This document shows positions 5,922 through 8,110 of a stretch of 8,110 bases of DNA, piece after piece. Where the stretch lies: positions 1 to 8,110 of the forward strand of contig QGUX01000163.1 of assembly GCA_003242275.1 (NCBI GenBank). Direction: 5' to 3'. Within the stretch, counting starts at the first letter, position 1; every line of letters starts with the position of its first letter. A program made the translations under genes and the position numbers. The stretch comes from Pseudomonadota bacterium (GTDB lineage Bacteria; Pseudomonadota; Gammaproteobacteria; Steroidobacterales; Steroidobacteraceae). The notes beneath the pieces are model-generated. The model saw nothing but the letters and a program-made list of their open reading frames with translations. It was not told where the DNA came from and ran no database searches.

Positions 5922-7316
5922 ATGTACATCGAGAACTTCCGGCTTCGGGAACAACCCTTCCGGCTCAGCCCCGACCCGGACTTCCTGTACCTGTCCAAGG
6001 CGCACTCGCGCGCCAAGGCGTACATGGAGTCCACCATCTGGTTCACCGACGGCTTCGTGGTCATCACCGGCGAGATCGGCTCCGGCAAGACCACGCTGAT
6101 CGAGACCTTCCTGCGCGAGCTGGAAAAGGACGTCATCGTCGCGCAGATCAACCAGACGCAGATCTCGCCGATCGAGTTCCTGCAGTCGGTGCTGGCGCAG
6201 TTCGGCTTCACCCCCTTCAAGATGAAGAAGGCCGAGCTGCTGGCCACGCTGAACAACTTCCTGATCGAGCAGTACGCCGCGCAGCGCAAGGTGCTGCTGA
6301 TCGTCGACGAGGCGCAGAACCTCTCGCTCTCGACGCTGGAAGAGATCCGCATGCTCTCGGGCATCGAGACCACCAAGGACAAGGTGCTGCGCATCATCCT
6401 GGCCGGCCAGCCCGAGCTCAACGCCAAGCTCGACTCGCCCGAGCTGGTGCAGCTCACGCAGCGCGTGCGGCTGCGCTTCCACCTCTCGGCGCTTTCCCCC
6501 GAGGACACGCGTGGCTACATCCTGCATCGCCTGGAGGTGGCCGGCTCCGGCGGGCGCGAGATCTTCGCCGAGGACACCTTCCCGCTGATCTGCCGCTACA
6601 CCGGCGGCGTGCCGCGCCTGATCAACACGCTGTGCGACACCGCGATGATGGCGGCGTTCACGGCGGAGCGCGACCACGTGCTGCAGGAGGACGTGCAGGC
6701 GGCCATCGAGGAGCTGCGCTGGACGGAATTCAGCGAGCGCCCCAAGGGCGTCTCGCACGCGGGCACGGTGTCCACGCCGGCGTCCGCGTCTACGTCCAGC
6801 ACCGGGCGCTTCGGGCGGCACGGGCCGGGCCTGTACGTGGGCCCCGCGGACGGGCCCGAGGGCCCGGCGGACCGGCCGGTGCTGGCCAAGCTGGTGGTGG
6901 TGGCCGACGGCAGGAACCTGGGCGAGCTGCCCCTGTACATGGGCCGCACCATCATCGGCCGCACGCCCGAGAACGACCTGCAGATCGACAGCCGCTTCGT
7001 CAGCCGCCACCACTGCCAGATCATCACCCGCGCCGACATCTGCGTGGTCGAGGACCTGAACAGCACCAACGGCATCGTGGTGAAGTCACGCCGCGTGCGC
7101 CGCCACAACCTCAACGACGGCGACGTGATCACCATCGGCCGACACGACCTGATCTACATCGACCTGCGCGGCGAGCGCGCCGCGGCCACCGGCAGCCACG
7201 CGGCCACCATCGCCGAGGCCATGTGCGACCGGGAACGCCACCGGGGCGAAGCCGGGGACCTGCCGGCGGACGAGGAGGCTGATCCGGCCGCGCACGGCCA
7301 GACGCAGCGGCTCTAG
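5922..7316 (+). CDS. ExeA/GspA-type AAA+ ATPase fused to a C-terminal FHA domain
   Basis: A 464-residue, two-domain protein. Residues 1-270 are an ExeA-like ATPase: the opening YIENFRLREQPFRLSPDPDF is typical, with Walker A GEIGSGKTT (50-58, Lys56), Walker B LLIVDEAQ (125-132, Asp129-Glu130), sensor-1-like RIILAGQPEL (157-166) and a sensor-2 GGVPRLIN (228-235, Arg232). Residues about 272-318 form a Ser/Thr/Gly/Pro-rich linker. Residues about 322-415 are an FHA domain with the GR motif (346-347), SRHH (361-364) and NSTNG (380-384), all intact, so phosphothreonine binding is plausible. A charged, probably disordered tail follows. There is no membrane segment or peptidoglycan-binding domain, unlike Aeromonas ExeA. 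No exeB/gspB, exosortase or kinase gene is in the window. Relatives act in type II secretion or polysaccharide export; the specific role here is unknown. It is probably the last gene of the darP-purE-purK transcript. Confidence 0.9.
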   Translation: MYIENFRLREQPFRLSPDPDFLYLSKAHSRAKAYMESTIWFTDGFVVITGEIGSGKTTLIETFLRELEKDVIVAQINQTQISPIEFLQSVLAQFGFTPFKMKKAELLATLNNFLIEQYAAQRKVLLIVDEAQNLSLSTLEEIRMLSGIETTKDKVLRIILAGQPELNAKLDSPELVQLTQRVRLRFHLSALSPEDTRGYILHRLEVAGSGGREIFAEDTFPLICRYTGGVPRLINTLCDTAMMAAFTAERDHVLQEDVQAAIEELRWTEFSERPKGVSHAGTVSTPASASTSSTGRFGRHGPGLYVGPADGPEGPADRPVLAKLVVVADGRNLGELPLYMGRTIIGRTPENDLQIDSRFVSRHHCQIITRADICVVEDLNSTNGIVVKSRRVRRHNLNDGDVITIGRHDLIYIDLRGERAAATGSHAATIAEAMCDRERHRGEAGDLPADEEADPAAHGQTQRL

Positions 7317-7321
7317 CCGCC

Positions 7322-7340
7322 CCGCGGGCCGCCCCCGCGG
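7322..7340. terminator. GC-only hairpin between convergent genes (possible bidirectional terminator)
   Basis: CCGCGGG (7322-7328) and CCCGCGG (7334-7340) form a perfect 7-pair stem with a 5-base loop. It lies in the 31-base gap between the stop of the ATPase-FHA gene and the stop of the converging amidohydrolase gene, where a shared terminator would be expected. There is no T-run on either side, so it is not a textbook intrinsic terminator; it could slow polymerase or protect 3' ends. Confidence 0.4.
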
Positions 7341-7347
7341 CCGGTCC

Positions 7348-8110
7348 TCAGGAGAAGTACAGGCGCAGCGCCGTGTCGGTCATGCGCCGCCGCGCCTCGC
7401 GCGAGGGCACCCATTGCTCGAACCAGCGCAGCGTGTCGGCGTACTGCACGTTCTCATGGCCGACGAAGGGACAGTCGCTGCCCCACACCAGGCGCTCCGG
7501 CCCCGCCTCCTTCAGCAGCCTGTCGGCCGTGGCCTGCGCCAGCTCCATGGCCACCGGGTCGGGGCGGCCCGTGCTGCGCGATTCCCAGGTGAGGCGGAAA
7601 CCCGCCGAGAGCTTCACCCAAGTGCGGCCCTTCTGGATGGAGCGCAGCACGGCGGTGAAGCCCTCCCCGTCCAGGCCCTGCGAGACATCCGGGTGCGCGA
7701 AGTGGTCGAGCACGATGCGCATGCCGCCGGCCTCCAGCTGCGGCAGCAGCCGCGGCATCAGCCGCCCCTCCAGCGCCACGTGCACGTGCCAGCCGAGGTC
7801 GGCCACGCGGCGGAACAGCAGCCGCCAGGGCTCGGTGGTGAGGTCCGGCAGCTCGCTGCGGCGCGAGAGCTGCAGGCGGATGCCCACCACGCCATCGTCC
7901 TTCATGCGCTGCAGGGTGTAGCGGTCCACCGGCGGGTCGACGTTGACCGTGCCGCGCAGCCGCCTGTGCCGCCGCAGGCACTCGAGCATGTAGTCGTTGT
8001 ACTGGCCGAAGATGCTGATGCCGGCGATCACGCCGAAGTGCACACCGTGCGCATCGAGCACGGCGAGGTAGTCCTCGGCGGTGAAGCTGTAGTCCGGGAC
8101 CAGCCAGGCC
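7348..8110 (-). CDS. Amidohydrolase (PDC hydrolase/LigI-like TIM-barrel), 5' end beyond window
   Basis: The frame is open through the end of the window, and the residues upstream of the internal GTG at 8061 (AWLVPDYSFTAEDYLAVLD) match the family, so this is a 3' fragment of about 254 residues. It belongs to the amidohydrolase-2 family (PF04909 type), metal-dependent TIM-barrel hydrolases that include 2-pyrone-4,6-dicarboxylate hydrolase. Supporting blocks are the LRGTVNVDP strand, GVVGIRLQL, the WHVHVAL strand, VLDHFAHPD with a candidate active-site histidine, WVKLSAGFR, and the ERLVWGSDCPF motif with the late catalytic aspartate. The ending (RRMTDTALRLYFS) is a normal family C terminus. The N-terminal HxH metal site would be outside the window. 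Substrate cannot be assigned: relatives hydrolyse lactones in aromatic and sugar degradation. It converges on the ATPase-FHA gene, so it belongs to a separate transcript. Confidence 0.88.
   Translation of the reverse strand, partial: AWLVPDYSFTAEDYLAVLDAHGVHFGVIAGISIFGQYNDYMLECLRRHRRLRGTVNVDPPVDRYTLQRMKDDGVVGIRLQLSRRSELPDLTTEPWRLLFRRVADLGWHVHVALEGRLMPRLLPQLEAGGMRIVLDHFAHPDVSQGLDGEGFTAVLRSIQKGRTWVKLSAGFRLTWESRSTGRPDPVAMELAQATADRLLKEAGPERLVWGSDCPFVGHENVQYADTLRWFEQWVPSREARRRMTDTALRLYFS

Noticed and set aside
5790..7013. A 407-codon minus-strand open frame opposite the ATPase-FHA gene
   Set aside because: The plus strand carries intact Walker and FHA motifs. The minus-strand translation is repetitive, Arg/Gly/His/Leu-rich, and matches nothing known.

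Overview
The window is very GC-rich, densely packed chromosomal DNA from a proteobacterium. It is most likely a gammaproteobacterium: pmbA (tldE) and darP (yjgA) sit back to back as they do in Escherichia coli, and the PurE, PurK and PmbA sequences resemble gammaproteobacterial ones. A lineage near Xanthomonadales, Nevskiales or Steroidobacterales would fit, but that order-level guess is weak. I see no mobile element, CRISPR array, tRNA or rRNA.

Layout. (1) Bases 2-1147 are the 3' part of a YihY/BrkB-family inner-membrane protein gene, followed with no spacer by arfB (1148-1558), a stop-codon-independent ribosome rescue hydrolase. (2) After a 113-base gap, a predicted lipoprotein of unknown family (1672-2640) has its own Shine-Dalgarno sequence. 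(3) pmbA (4003-2657, minus strand) converges on it with 16 bases between the stop codons. (4) Only 18 bases upstream of pmbA, diverging from it, a tight plus-strand cluster begins: an unusually short darP (4022-4327), purE (4328-4822), purK (4819-5913) and a gene for an ExeA-type AAA+ ATPase fused to an FHA domain (5922-7316). Junctions are 0 bases, a 4-base overlap and 8 bases, so co-transcription is likely. (5) A GC-only hairpin in a 31-base gap separates this cluster from a converging, 5'-truncated amidohydrolase gene of the PDC-hydrolase (LigI-like) type (minus strand, 8110-7348).

Functions. PurE and PurK together convert AIR to CAIR in purine synthesis. DarP is a 50S assembly factor in other bacteria, and ArfB rescues stalled ribosomes, so the window is rich in housekeeping functions. 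PmbA is the TldE half of the TldD/TldE protease; tldD is not here. The ATPase-FHA protein is the least ordinary gene: its partner and phosphothreonine ligand are unknown. The other points worth a second look are the half-length DarP and the AT-rich 18-base divergent intergenic region. That region, together with the end of darP, suggests leaderless transcripts. I found no clear evidence of a wholly new multi-gene system.
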